From: Opitutales bacterium | GTDB lineage: Bacteria; Verrucomicrobiota; Verrucomicrobiia; Opitutales; UBA953 | Direction of reading: 5' to 3' | DNA: 64,000 nucleotides | Assembly: GCA_017531845.1 (NCBI GenBank) | Contig: JAFXKI010000006.1 | Span: 41,749-105,748, forward strand | Shown here: one piece after another, positions 42,116 through 49,962 of the stretch | How the letters are laid out: the number at the start of each line of letters is the position of its first letter | How positions within the stretch are numbered: the first letter of the stretch is position 1 | Notes under the pieces: model-generated | What the model saw: the letters and a program-made list of their open reading frames with translations, nothing else | What the model was told of the DNA's origin: nothing | Databases searched by the model: none | Program-made: the position numbers and the translations under genes

Positions 42116-42901
42116 ATGAAAAAGCAAATAATAACTATAACCTCAATACTCGCATTGCTCTCGGCAGCGGCAAATGCGGAAGAAGTCTGGGTAAAATCCG
42201 GCGGAATTCAAAAATTCTTTTCCGGAACCACGCTTGCTACAAGCGGCTGGACTTTTGACACGACGGAAAAAACCGCGAATTATGAGATAAACTTCAACGA
42301 AGACGCCAAATACGTTTTCGGTTTTTCCGTCAACTACGGCGGAACGACGTATATTAACAACAAGGCGCAAGTCATGTTCGGGATTAACGGTAAGGATTAT
42401 TCCATTGTTATCGGGAAATCCGAAACAGCGCACTTAAATATCGCTGAAGTTCAGGGTAATTTCTTCGCGTCGACTTCCGTTTACGTGCCGAACTACGGAT
42501 TTACGGCAAATCCGCTTACTGTGCTTCCCAATATTACCGTCTTGGAGTCTTCACTTCCCAGGGCGGGTAGCTACAGTTACGAAATTACGCTGACGACGTC
42601 TTCTTCCGGCAAGGGAAAAGTTTCCGTATTCGTTTCCGAATTGAACAAACATTACGAGTATGACTTAAAGCTTGCGGGAGAAGTCGCCACGACGCTCATC
42701 GGCTTGCGTTTCTACGGCGATTCGGCAACAAGCCCCATCGATCATACAAAATCAAAAATAGCTTCGGTGGGAAGCGGGATCGCCGTTCAAAAATATGTTT
42801 TGCAAAAAACGGGAACGCATTTACCCGAGCCGTCGGCGTTCGGGCTTTTGGCAGGCGTAGGCGCGCTGGCGCTTGTTGCTTCGCGTCGCCGCCGAAAGTA
42901 A
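42116..42901 (+). CDS. PEP-CTERM secreted protein, hypothetical
   Basis: The 261-residue protein starts with a signal peptide (MKKQIITITSILALLSAAANA) and ends in the PEP-CTERM signal LPEPSAFGLLAGVG, hydrophobic run, SRRRRK. Between them is a beta-rich region, with WTFDTTEKTANYEINFNEDA, VFGFSVNYGGTTYINNKAQV and SGKGKVSVFVSELNKHYEYD, that could be a lectin-like sandwich; I do not recognise the family. The 78-bp tandem duplication directly before the ATG makes its control unusual. A bidirectional terminator follows. Confidence 0.85.
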   Translation: MKKQIITITSILALLSAAANAEEVWVKSGGIQKFFSGTTLATSGWTFDTTEKTANYEINFNEDAKYVFGFSVNYGGTTYINNKAQVMFGINGKDYSIVIGKSETAHLNIAEVQGNFFASTSVYVPNYGFTANPLTVLPNITVLESSLPRAGSYSYEITLTTSSSGKGKVSVFVSELNKHYEYDLKLAGEVATTLIGLRFYGDSATSPIDHTKSKIASVGSGIAVQKYVLQKTGTHLPEPSAFGLLAGVGALALVASRRRRK

Positions 42902-42923
42902 GAAAGCCTAACGGTTAGAGCCT

Positions 42924-42966
42924 AAAAAACGTTCCCGCAGGGAAATCTGCGGGAACGTTTTTTTTT
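42924..42966. terminator. Bidirectional terminator from a GGGAACG inverted pair
   Basis: AAAAAACGTTCCCGCAG (42924-42940) is perfectly complementary to CTGCGGGAACGTTTTTT (42947-42963). It separates the PEP-CTERM gene from the convergent comF. Confidence 0.93.
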
Positions 42967-43000
42967 GTTGGGGCATTCTTCTTCTATTGTGCCGCAGAAA

Positions 43001-43759
43001 TTACCCGTGGGCGAATGTGGCGGCATCAACGATTTTGGCTCCGGCTTTTTTGAGTGCGCGGGCGCATTCGCTTAAGGTGGAGCCGGTGGTGAAAACGTCG
43101 TCTAAAACGATGTAGCGGGTTCGCGGAGAGATGCGCGGTTTGATTTTTTCGGGAACGTAAAATGCTCCGCGCACGTTTACTTTTCGGGAGTTCGCGCTGA
43201 GCAAGGTTTGTGTTCCGGTATCGCGGGAACGCTTCAGTAGCAGTTCGACTTGCGTTCCCGGAATCCTGTGCGCAATTTCCTCGGCAAGAATCCGGCTTTG
43301 ATTGTAGCCGCGCTTGTTTTCTCTGGTGTGAAAAAGCGGCACGGGAACGAGCGTCGCTCCCGAAAAGTATTTTTCAAAAAATTCCGTTTCGGCGAGCATT
43401 TTCGCCATATCCGCCTCCGCCGCATGAAACGCCCGGTATTTGACGGCATGAATTAAACGGCTCGAAACATCATCGAGCACGACAAGGCTGCGGGAACGCT
43501 CAAAATAAAATTTGCGGTTTCGGCAAAATACGCATTGTCCGCGCTCGGCAACGATTCCGGCGCAGGGCGCTCCGCAGGCGGGACAGGCATTTTCGCCGAT
43601 AAAACGCAGGGCGGAATAACCTTTTTTCGAAATAAAGCGATACGGGGAATCTTCCGTGGAAATACCGAAAATAAGGCATTGGCGGGGAAAGAAAACATCG
43701 AGCAAGGCTTCTGCGATACGGCGCGGAAACGTGCTCGCGGGAGCAGTAGAGTCGGACAT
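43001..43759 (-). CDS. comF: ComF family protein (phosphoribosyltransferase-like, competence-related)
   Basis: ComF proteins are needed for natural transformation in several bacteria, possibly in handling incoming single-stranded DNA. The 252-residue protein has the N-terminal zinc-finger-like Cys set (CPACGAPCAGIVAERGQCVF, near residues 65-84), then VVLDDVSSRLIHAVKYRAFH, PVPLFHTRENKRGYNQSRIL near 150 and the PRPP-binding loop YIVLDDVFTTGSTLSECARA near 220. A much longer open frame upstream on this strand is a shadow of the plus-strand genes; I start at MSDSTAPASTF. ComF is relevant to the uptake-like motif, but it is also common in non-competent bacteria. Confidence 0.9.
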   Translation of the reverse strand: MSDSTAPASTFPRRIAEALLDVFFPRQCLIFGISTEDSPYRFISKKGYSALRFIGENACPACGAPCAGIVAERGQCVFCRNRKFYFERSRSLVVLDDVSSRLIHAVKYRAFHAAEADMAKMLAETEFFEKYFSGATLVPVPLFHTRENKRGYNQSRILAEEIAHRIPGTQVELLLKRSRDTGTQTLLSANSRKVNVRGAFYVPEKIKPRISPRTRYIVLDDVFTTGSTLSECARALKKAGAKIVDAATFAHG

Positions 43760-43941
43760 GATTTCCTCAAAAAGCCAAAACCGGGAACGCTTGTCGAGCG
43801 CGTTTTCGCGAGTTTTCCGTTCGCGACCTGATAAACTTCCCGTTCGCGTTCCCGCTGACGGCGCGCGCAGAAAAATTCGTTTTTTGGAATCGCAATTTCG
43901 GAGCGGGATTTTTTTAATCTGTTTCAAACTTCGAACCCGTG

Positions 43942-45033
43942 ATGTCGCCTCAAGAACAGTCTTCCGTGGAAAACCAAGGTTTTTCTCCTTCTGCCGAAAT
44001 TCTCTCCGACGAGGAAATTCGTTCCCGTGCCGCTGCGTTCGCGCAACGCATTTTTGAGCAGCAGATGGAAGCGTATGAGGCTCAGCGGGCGCAAGCCATT
44101 GCGATGATGCGCGCGCAGGAGGAATACGCCCGCCAAAAAGCCGCCTACGAGGAAGCCTGTCGGGAATATTACGAGCGGCAAGGGCAGGTTGCCGTCCGGA
44201 TTGACGCGGAAACGGGCGAGGAAATTTATTCCGGGCTTCAAAATCAATTTGCCGAAACGGCGGAATCCGCGCCCGACGCGACCGTTCCCGCCGCCGCATT
44301 TCCCGCAGAAGAACCGGATTCCGCTTATTTTGACGCAACGGCGCAGTCGCCCGAAAATTCCGTCGGCGAAGAAATGCTTTCCGACGAAGATTACGCGGCG
44401 CCCGCCGATTATGAGCAGGGCTACGAGCCGGCTTCGGACGACGCGTATTCTTCCGACGCGGAGGCTTATCCGCAAGGCGAAGAAGAGGAAATTCCCCCGG
44501 AAATTCCCGAGGAAGCTTCCGAAGTTCCCGCCGCCGCCGCACCCGAGCCGCAACCCGCCGTTCCCGCTCCTGCCGGAGATGCGTTCCCGTGGTTCGCGGT
44601 GGCGGTTTCGATTTTTTGTGTTTCCGTGCTGGCGGCTGTCGGCTACATCCTTTTTTCCGGCGATCCGCGCTTTGAGCACCAGAGAAAACACTTTTTGGCG
44701 GCGTTGCATATTTCCGAAAATTCTGTTTCCGAACTCCCCGCCAAAACTCAGCGCAAAGTAGAAATTCCGGATTTCGGTGCGTCCAAACCGAAACCCGCTC
44801 CCGCGTCCGATCCCGAAGAAAAATCGCTTGCGGAAGAAAATCCGGAAACGGCGACCGTTCCCGCGCCGCTTGAGGCGGAGTGCGACGAAGCCGCCTCGGA
44901 AGAACCTTCGGACGGAATTTCCGCGGAAGAATCTGCCGTCGCAGACGAGGAAACTTCGGCGGAAGCGGAAGAACCGCCCGCCGAAGAAGACGAAGAGCTT
45001 TTTGAAGACGAAGAAGATTGGCTCGATGATTGA
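43942..45033 (+). CDS. Acidic single-pass membrane protein, hypothetical
   Basis: I do not recognise this 363-residue protein. It has a coiled-coil-prone start (IRSRAAAFAQRIFEQQMEAY, EEYARQKAAYEEACREYYER), a long Glu/Asp/Ala/Pro-rich region, one transmembrane helix near residues 216-237 (WFAVAVSIFCVSVLAAVGYI), and a second acidic tail ending EDEEDWLDD. The low-complexity acidic parts suggest a linker or scaffold, with the N-terminus inside. The stop codon overlaps the start of tatD by eight bases, so the two are probably translated together. A GTG just before the ATG could also serve as the start. Confidence 0.6.
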   Translation: MSPQEQSSVENQGFSPSAEILSDEEIRSRAAAFAQRIFEQQMEAYEAQRAQAIAMMRAQEEYARQKAAYEEACREYYERQGQVAVRIDAETGEEIYSGLQNQFAETAESAPDATVPAAAFPAEEPDSAYFDATAQSPENSVGEEMLSDEDYAAPADYEQGYEPASDDAYSSDAEAYPQGEEEEIPPEIPEEASEVPAAAAPEPQPAVPAPAGDAFPWFAVAVSIFCVSVLAAVGYILFSGDPRFEHQRKHFLAALHISENSVSELPAKTQRKVEIPDFGASKPKPAPASDPEEKSLAEENPETATVPAPLEAECDEAASEEPSDGISAEESAVADEETSAEAEEPPAEEDEELFEDEEDWLDD

Positions 45034-45814
45034 TTGTCATTGCCATTTGGATACGTTTGTCCGTAGCGGCGAAATCGAATCCGTGGTCGCCCGTGCGGAG
45101 GCGGCAGGCGTTACGCGCTTTGTCGTCGCGGGAACGAACGCCGATGATTGGGAAATTTATCGGCAACTCGCCGAAGCGTTCCCGCAGAAAATTTTTTATA
45201 CGGCGGGCTTGCATCCGACGGAAGTCGGAGAAGATTTTGACGCCCGAATTTCCCTGCTCGAAACTTTTTTTGAAAAAACGCCGCGCCCGGTTGCCGTCGG
45301 TGAAATCGGTTTGGACGGGCATTGGTTGCCGAAAGAGGCGGCGGAGGCGGAAGCCGTTTTCAGCCGTCAGAAAATCGCTTTTTCCCGGCAACTTCTTTTG
45401 GCAAAAAAACTGGGTTTGCCGGTTGTCGTTCACGCGCGCGACGCGTTTCGCGAAACCGTTGCGCTTATCGACGAGTCCGGTGTGGATTGGCGGCGCGTGG
45501 ATTTCCATTGCTTTGCCGAAGACGAGGCGCAAATCCGCGAAATCAACGCCCGCGGCGGGCGCGCATCGTTTACGGGAACGTTGACGTATAAGAGCGCGGA
45601 AAACGTGCGCCGCGCCGCGCTCGCTCAAGGCTTGGACCGCCTGATGCTCGAAACGGATTGCCCGTATTTAGCTCCGCTGAAACTGCGCGGCAAGCGCAAC
45701 GAGCCCGCGTTTATGCGCCACACGGCAGAATTTGCGGCTGAACTTTTTAACGTTCCCGTCGAAGAAATTTTCGAAAAAACCGAAGCGAATACACGCGAAT
45801 TTTTCGGGATTTAA
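45026..45814 (+). CDS. TatD family metal-dependent hydrolase/DNase
   Basis: The 262-residue protein has the TIM-barrel amidohydrolase motifs of TatD: MIDCHCHLD at the start (two metal His), YTAGLHPTEVGE near 62, AVGEIGLDGHW near 90, PVVVHARDAF near 134, VDFHCFAEDEAQIRE near 160 and MLETDCPYLAP near 206. TatD enzymes degrade DNA from 3' ends or trim tRNA and take part in repair. The gene overlaps the acidic membrane protein by eight bases; its stop overlaps that of the convergent P-type ATPase gene. Confidence 0.94.
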   Translation: MIDCHCHLDTFVRSGEIESVVARAEAAGVTRFVVAGTNADDWEIYRQLAEAFPQKIFYTAGLHPTEVGEDFDARISLLETFFEKTPRPVAVGEIGLDGHWLPKEAAEAEAVFSRQKIAFSRQLLLAKKLGLPVVVHARDAFRETVALIDESGVDWRRVDFHCFAEDEAQIREINARGGRASFTGTLTYKSAENVRRAALAQGLDRLMLETDCPYLAPLKLRGKRNEPAFMRHTAEFAAELFNVPVEEIFEKTEANTREFFGI

Positions 45815-47865
45815 ACGCGCGCTTCCTCGGCGGGGTTTCGCCCGACTTCGGAATCTGCCTGCCGGAAAAGCGTTTTCCTGAACATCAGCAACGCGGAATG
45901 GGAAACGACAAGGACCGACGACGCGTTGTGCACAATCGCTCCCGTTACGGGATTGAGCACGCCCGTGGCACTTAAAATCACGGACAGAAAATTAATCGCT
46001 AAGGAAATCCCGAAGTTGATGTGAATCGTTTTCAAAACAATGCGGGAAAACTTTAAAAGCGCGGGAACGGAATCGAGATGATCGTTCAAAATCGTAATAT
46101 CCGCCGTGTCGACCGCAATTTCGGAGCCGCGCGCTCCCATGGCGATGGAGCAGTTTGCCGAGGCGAGCGCGGGCGCGTCGTTTACGCCGTCTCCGACCAT
46201 GAGGACGTGTTTCCCGCTCTCGCGCAGTTCGCTTATTTTTCCTGATTTGTGCTCCGGAAGTAATTCGGAAAAAAAGCTTTCTACGCCGGTGAGCTTCGCC
46301 ATTTTTTGAGCGGCGGCGGCGTTGTCTCCCGTCAGCATAAGCGTGGCAAAGCCGGCGGCGTTGAGTTCGCAGACGGTTGCGGCGGCGCGTTCCCGTAGCG
46401 TGTCCGAGAGAGAAAAAATGCCTTCGAGCGAGCCGTCTGCCGCGAGGCAAACGAGCGTTTCGCCCTGTGCCTTTCGGGCATCGATAAATGTGCGTGCCGG
46501 GGCGGGAACGGGAATGCGTTCTTTTTCCAGAGCGGCGACCGAGCAGACGAAAACTTCCTCGCCGTCGATGTCGCACGTGATGCCGATTCCGTTTTTAGCG
46601 GAAATATTTCGCGCACGCGGAAGAGAAATTCCTTTTGCCGCTTCAACGATTGCTTGCGCAATCGGATGCTGGGACCGGCTTTCCGCTGCTGCACACCACG
46701 CGAGCATTTCCCGCTCGGAGAGGCGTCCGGAGGAATAGTGGGCTTCAATCCGCAGTTCGGCACGGGTAAGCGTTCCCGTTTTGTCGAAAACAACCGTATC
46801 CGTGCTTGCGAGGTTTTCCAACGCTTCGCCGCTTTTGATGAGAATGCCTCTGCGGGCGGCGTTCCCGATTCCCGCCGCAATCGCCGTAGGAGTAGCCAGA
46901 GCAAAGGCACACGGACAAAAAACGACAAGCACCGTTACCCCGCGAATCAGAGCGGAAAGAAAATTTGTATCCAAAATAAAATACGCGAATCCGGCAACAA
47001 GGAAGGCGCAAAGAATCGCGGCGGGAACGATGCGCGATGCCCAGCGGTCGGCAATATGCTGGATCGGGGCTTTTTTCGCCTCCGCTTCCCGGACGAGGCG
47101 AATGAGGCGCGAAAGTGCGTTGTCTGCGTTGCGGCGGGAAACTTTCACGGTTAGCGCGCCGGAGCGATTTCTCGTTCCCGCCCAAACGGCGTCGCCCGGC
47201 ACTTTATCGACGGGAACGCTTTCACCGGTTAAGCCGGCTTGGTTGACGGAGCTTTCTCCCTCAATAATGATACCGTCTGCGGGAATCATGTCGTCGGGGC
47301 GCACCCAAACCGTATCGCCTTTTTGCAACGCTTCCACGGGGACGGTTTCCGTTGCTCCGTCTGCCGTTTTGCGGAGTGCTTGCTTGGGTGTGAGATTTAT
47401 CAAAGCTTCGATACCCTTGCGTGATTTTTTTACGGTCCACGCTTCAATCATTTCCCCAAGTGCCATCAAAAACGAAATTTCTCCCGCCGCGAAAATATAG
47501 CTTCCGTGTTCGTGCACGCTTTCGCTACTTTCGGAAAAAAGAACAAAAAACTGAAGAGAAATTGCCGCTACAATCGCAATGCTGATGAGGAGTGCGGAAG
47601 TGATTTTTTTCTCCCGTGAAAGCGCGCGCCACGCCGCCTTAAAAATAGGATATCCGCAAAGCACCACGGCAATCCACGACGGATCCGTCAGCGGAAAGCC
47701 GGGAACGCCGCATTCCTGCCGGGAGAGCAAAAAACCGAGAACGAGGCTTCCCAAAGAAATCAGGAGAAATGCAAGCTCCCGTTGTTGCGCGCGCTTTTGC
47801 GCTTGAGGGCAGGGCGCGTTCCCGAGTGCTTGTGCTTTTATTTTTTCACAATTCGGACAAGACAT
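45811..47865 (-). CDS. P1B-type heavy-metal ATPase
   Basis: The 684-residue protein exports a transition metal with ATP. It has the transmembrane CPC motif in VFCPCAFALATPTAIAAGIG near residue 315, the phosphorylated Asp in DKTGTLT near 361, the HP motif in RSQHPIAQAIVEAAKG near 398, and GDGVNDAPALASANCSIAMG near 590. The N-terminus lacks a full metal-binding domain and has only CPNCEKIKAQALGNAPC. The last helices contain AIVHNASSVLVVSHSALLM. CPC with ATPT resembles copper pumps, while other parts are less typical, so I leave the metal open. The palindrome at 47895, 30 bases upstream, looks like a metal-sensor operator. I prefer the ATG at 47865 over an upstream TTG. Confidence 0.93.
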   Translation of the reverse strand: MSCPNCEKIKAQALGNAPCPQAQKRAQQRELAFLLISLGSLVLGFLLSRQECGVPGFPLTDPSWIAVVLCGYPIFKAAWRALSREKKITSALLISIAIVAAISLQFFVLFSESSESVHEHGSYIFAAGEISFLMALGEMIEAWTVKKSRKGIEALINLTPKQALRKTADGATETVPVEALQKGDTVWVRPDDMIPADGIIIEGESSVNQAGLTGESVPVDKVPGDAVWAGTRNRSGALTVKVSRRNADNALSRLIRLVREAEAKKAPIQHIADRWASRIVPAAILCAFLVAGFAYFILDTNFLSALIRGVTVLVVFCPCAFALATPTAIAAGIGNAARRGILIKSGEALENLASTDTVVFDKTGTLTRAELRIEAHYSSGRLSEREMLAWCAAAESRSQHPIAQAIVEAAKGISLPRARNISAKNGIGITCDIDGEEVFVCSVAALEKERIPVPAPARTFIDARKAQGETLVCLAADGSLEGIFSLSDTLRERAAATVCELNAAGFATLMLTGDNAAAAQKMAKLTGVESFFSELLPEHKSGKISELRESGKHVLMVGDGVNDAPALASANCSIAMGARGSEIAVDTADITILNDHLDSVPALLKFSRIVLKTIHINFGISLAINFLSVILSATGVLNPVTGAIVHNASSVLVVSHSALLMFRKTLFRQADSEVGRNPAEEARV

Positions 47866-47894
47866 GGTCAAATTAATTTTTTTCGGTTATTGAG

Positions 47895-47913
47895 TATAGG
47901 GGTATACCCTATA
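47895..47913. promoter_or_regulatory. Near-perfect palindrome, possible CsoR-type operator for the metal ATPase
   Basis: TATAGGGGTATACCCTATA is an inverted repeat with one extra G in the left arm, centred on GTATAC. It lies 30 bases upstream of the ATPase start codon, overlapping the likely promoter. Its GGGGTAT/ATACCC halves recall the operators of CsoR/FrmR-family metal sensors, but this match is by eye and no regulator gene is adjacent. Confidence 0.5.
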
Positions 47914-48142
47914 TTTTGTTTTCGGGTTTGTCCACGAAAAAACCGAATGGTTCCCCTGCGGGAACGTTTTTTCGAATGAAGTTTCGCTCGAAGCCGCTAA
48001 GATACAAAGTAAAAAGAATTAGCATTCATTAATGATTCCTAATAATATTAGTTACAGGCACTTCGAATAAGAGCGGATTTTTCTTTGGACGAAGCGGAAT
48101 CGTGACGCTTTTTTTAGGAAAACATTTTTAGGAAACAAAAAT
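47914..48142. repeat. Intergenic region with a partial AAGCCGCAAAG-type repeat
   Basis: One GGGAACG copy (47961) precedes TTTCGCTCGAAGCCGCTAAG and ATACAAAGT (about 47983-48010), a single arm of the repeat family. The rest is AT-rich with no evident gene. It separates the divergent ATPase and flavoprotein genes. Confidence 0.45.
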
Positions 48143-49249
48143 ATGTCGAAAATTTCGGAATCGGAAAAAATCTTTGATGCGGCAATCGTCGGGCTCGGTC
48201 CCGCCGGGGCGACGTTGGCGCGCCTTCTTGCTGAGCGCGGTTTGAGCGTGCTTGCCGTCGACAGAAAAAAATCCGATCCTGCGGCGGGTGGCTTTCAAAA
48301 GCCTTGCGGCGGGCTTCTTGCCGAGGATGCGCAACGCTCACTCTCGCGCCAAGGGCTCGCGCTACCGAAATCCGTGCTTGCCGACCCGCAGCTTTTTTCT
48401 GTGCGCACAATTGATTTAAAAACCACGCGGGAACGCACTTACCGGCGCTTTTACATCAACATGAATCGCCACCGCTTCGATCTTTGGCTGAAATCGTTGA
48501 TTCCCGGGAACGCAACGGTTTTTCACGAGGCGACGGTGCGGCGATTTTTCCGCAATGCGGACGGAATTTTCGAAATAACGCTTTATGCCGGCGGAGAAGA
48601 AAAAACGTTTTTTTCACGCACGCTTATCGGTGCGGACGGCGCGTCTTCCATGGTGCGCCGGAAGCTTTTTCCTGCGTATAAAATTCGTAATTACACGGCG
48701 GTACAACAATGGTTTTCGGATACGCAAACCTGTCCGCTTTACGCCTGTTTCTTTGATGAACGCTTGACGGACTGCTATGGCTGGGCGGTTTCGAAAGACG
48801 GGGATCTCGTTTTCGGGGCGGCGTTCCCGCGGGAAGAATCTTCCCGTGCGTATGAGATTTTCCGGGATCGGGCACGGCGGTTCGGTTTTTCTTTGAAAAA
48901 TCCCGTGCGCACGGAAGCCTGTTGTGTTCTGCGTCCGGAAAAAATGAGTGACTTTGTGCTCGGAGACGGAAACGGTGCGTTTCTTATCGGTGAAGCGGCG
49001 GGAATGATTTCTCCGAGCTCGCTTGAAGGCATGAGTTATGCGCTTGATTCGGCGGAGATTTTGGCAAAGGTGCTTTCCGGGGCGGGAACGCTCAGCCCGG
49101 AAAGTTTTTCGGAGCTTGCGGCAAAATATTGCACGGGAACGCGAAAGTTGCGCCTTAAACTTCTGACAAAGATTTTGAAAAATCCGTTTATGTATAATCC
49201 GACTTTGCGCGATCTTGTGATGCGTTCCGGAATTGCGGCGGAGAAATGA
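48143..49249 (+). CDS. FAD-dependent oxidoreductase, geranylgeranyl-reductase-like
   Basis: The 368-residue flavoprotein has the Rossmann motif AAIVGLGPAGATLARLLAER near residue 13 and VLAVDRKK at the second strand, followed by QKPCGGLLAEDAQRSL near 52, which is typical of the geranylgeranyl reductase family. The second FAD motif is LIGADGASSMVRRKLFP near 160, and FLIGEAAGMISPSSLEGMSY near 282 holds the third. Members reduce isoprenoid or lipid double bonds or serve other roles (such as CbrA in E. coli); the substrate here is unknown. It is followed by lysE-type gene after 50 bases. Confidence 0.88.
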   Translation: MSKISESEKIFDAAIVGLGPAGATLARLLAERGLSVLAVDRKKSDPAAGGFQKPCGGLLAEDAQRSLSRQGLALPKSVLADPQLFSVRTIDLKTTRERTYRRFYINMNRHRFDLWLKSLIPGNATVFHEATVRRFFRNADGIFEITLYAGGEEKTFFSRTLIGADGASSMVRRKLFPAYKIRNYTAVQQWFSDTQTCPLYACFFDERLTDCYGWAVSKDGDLVFGAAFPREESSRAYEIFRDRARRFGFSLKNPVRTEACCVLRPEKMSDFVLGDGNGAFLIGEAAGMISPSSLEGMSYALDSAEILAKVLSGAGTLSPESFSELAAKYCTGTRKLRLKLLTKILKNPFMYNPTLRDLVMRSGIAAEK

Positions 49250-49299
49250 GAAGACGCGCTGCTCTTTCTGCGCCTTTTGTTCTTAAATAAAAATAGAAA

Positions 49300-49917
49300 A
49301 TGCTCTCTCTCTTTTCTTTTCTGGTGGCGGCGGTTTTACTGACACTTGCGCCCGGACCCGACATCATTTTTGTGGCAACCAAAAGCTTGGCTCAGGGATC
49401 GCGTGCGGGGATTTCCGTGGCGGCGGGGCTTTGCACGGGCGTGTTTTTTCACACGGCGTTGGCGGCGTTCGGTGTTTCGCTGATATTTCGCCAATCGGCG
49501 GTTGCGTTTAACGTGCTTAAAATCGCGGGAACGCTTTATTTGCTTTGGCTGGCGGTTCAGGCGTTTCGTCATCGAAAAGACGGAATCGGAAGTGCGGAGG
49601 GTGAGGGCGGGCGTTCCCGTTTTTTCGCGCTTTACCGAACGGGAGTTTTGATGAACGTGCTGAATCCGAAAGTCGCGCTGTTTTTCCTGGCACTGTTGCC
49701 GCAGTTTGTCCCGGAGGGAACGCCATCGCCGTGGCGGAGCATGCTTTTGCTCGGCGGGATTTTTTCCGCACAGGCATTTGTGATTTTTACGCTTGTTTCG
49801 CTTGGCGCGGGCGCGCTTTTTTCGGTACTGAATAAGCGTCCCGGCGTTTCCGAGATTTTAAATATTCTTACCGCCGGGGTCTTGTTTGCGATTGCCGCTT
49901 CACTTTTGTTCCTTTAG
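49300..49917 (+). CDS. LysE/RhtB family amino-acid exporter
   Basis: The 205-residue protein has six hydrophobic segments and the family start LTLAPGPDIIFVATKSLAQG near residue 16, followed by RAGISVAAGLCTGVFFHTAL near 35 and LLWLAVQAFRHRKDG near 80. NVLNPKVALFFLALLPQFV near 117 is the typical central motif. LysE/RhtB members export amino acids such as lysine, homoserine or threonine, or small metabolites; the substrate cannot be read here. It probably shares a transcript with the flavoprotein. Confidence 0.92.
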   Translation: MLSLFSFLVAAVLLTLAPGPDIIFVATKSLAQGSRAGISVAAGLCTGVFFHTALAAFGVSLIFRQSAVAFNVLKIAGTLYLLWLAVQAFRHRKDGIGSAEGEGGRSRFFALYRTGVLMNVLNPKVALFFLALLPQFVPEGTPSPWRSMLLLGGIFSAQAFVIFTLVSLGAGALFSVLNKRPGVSEILNILTAGVLFAIAASLLFL

Positions 49918-49962
49918 CCGCAACCGCAACCTCTTCCACTCTTCCTTTTTCCCGCTTTCTTC

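Noticed and set aside
43001..45628. A minus-strand open frame of 875 codons
   Set aside because: Only its last 252 codons are comF. The rest lies opposite the acidic protein and tatD, is extremely Arg-rich and matches nothing; it is a shadow of GC-rich plus-strand codons.
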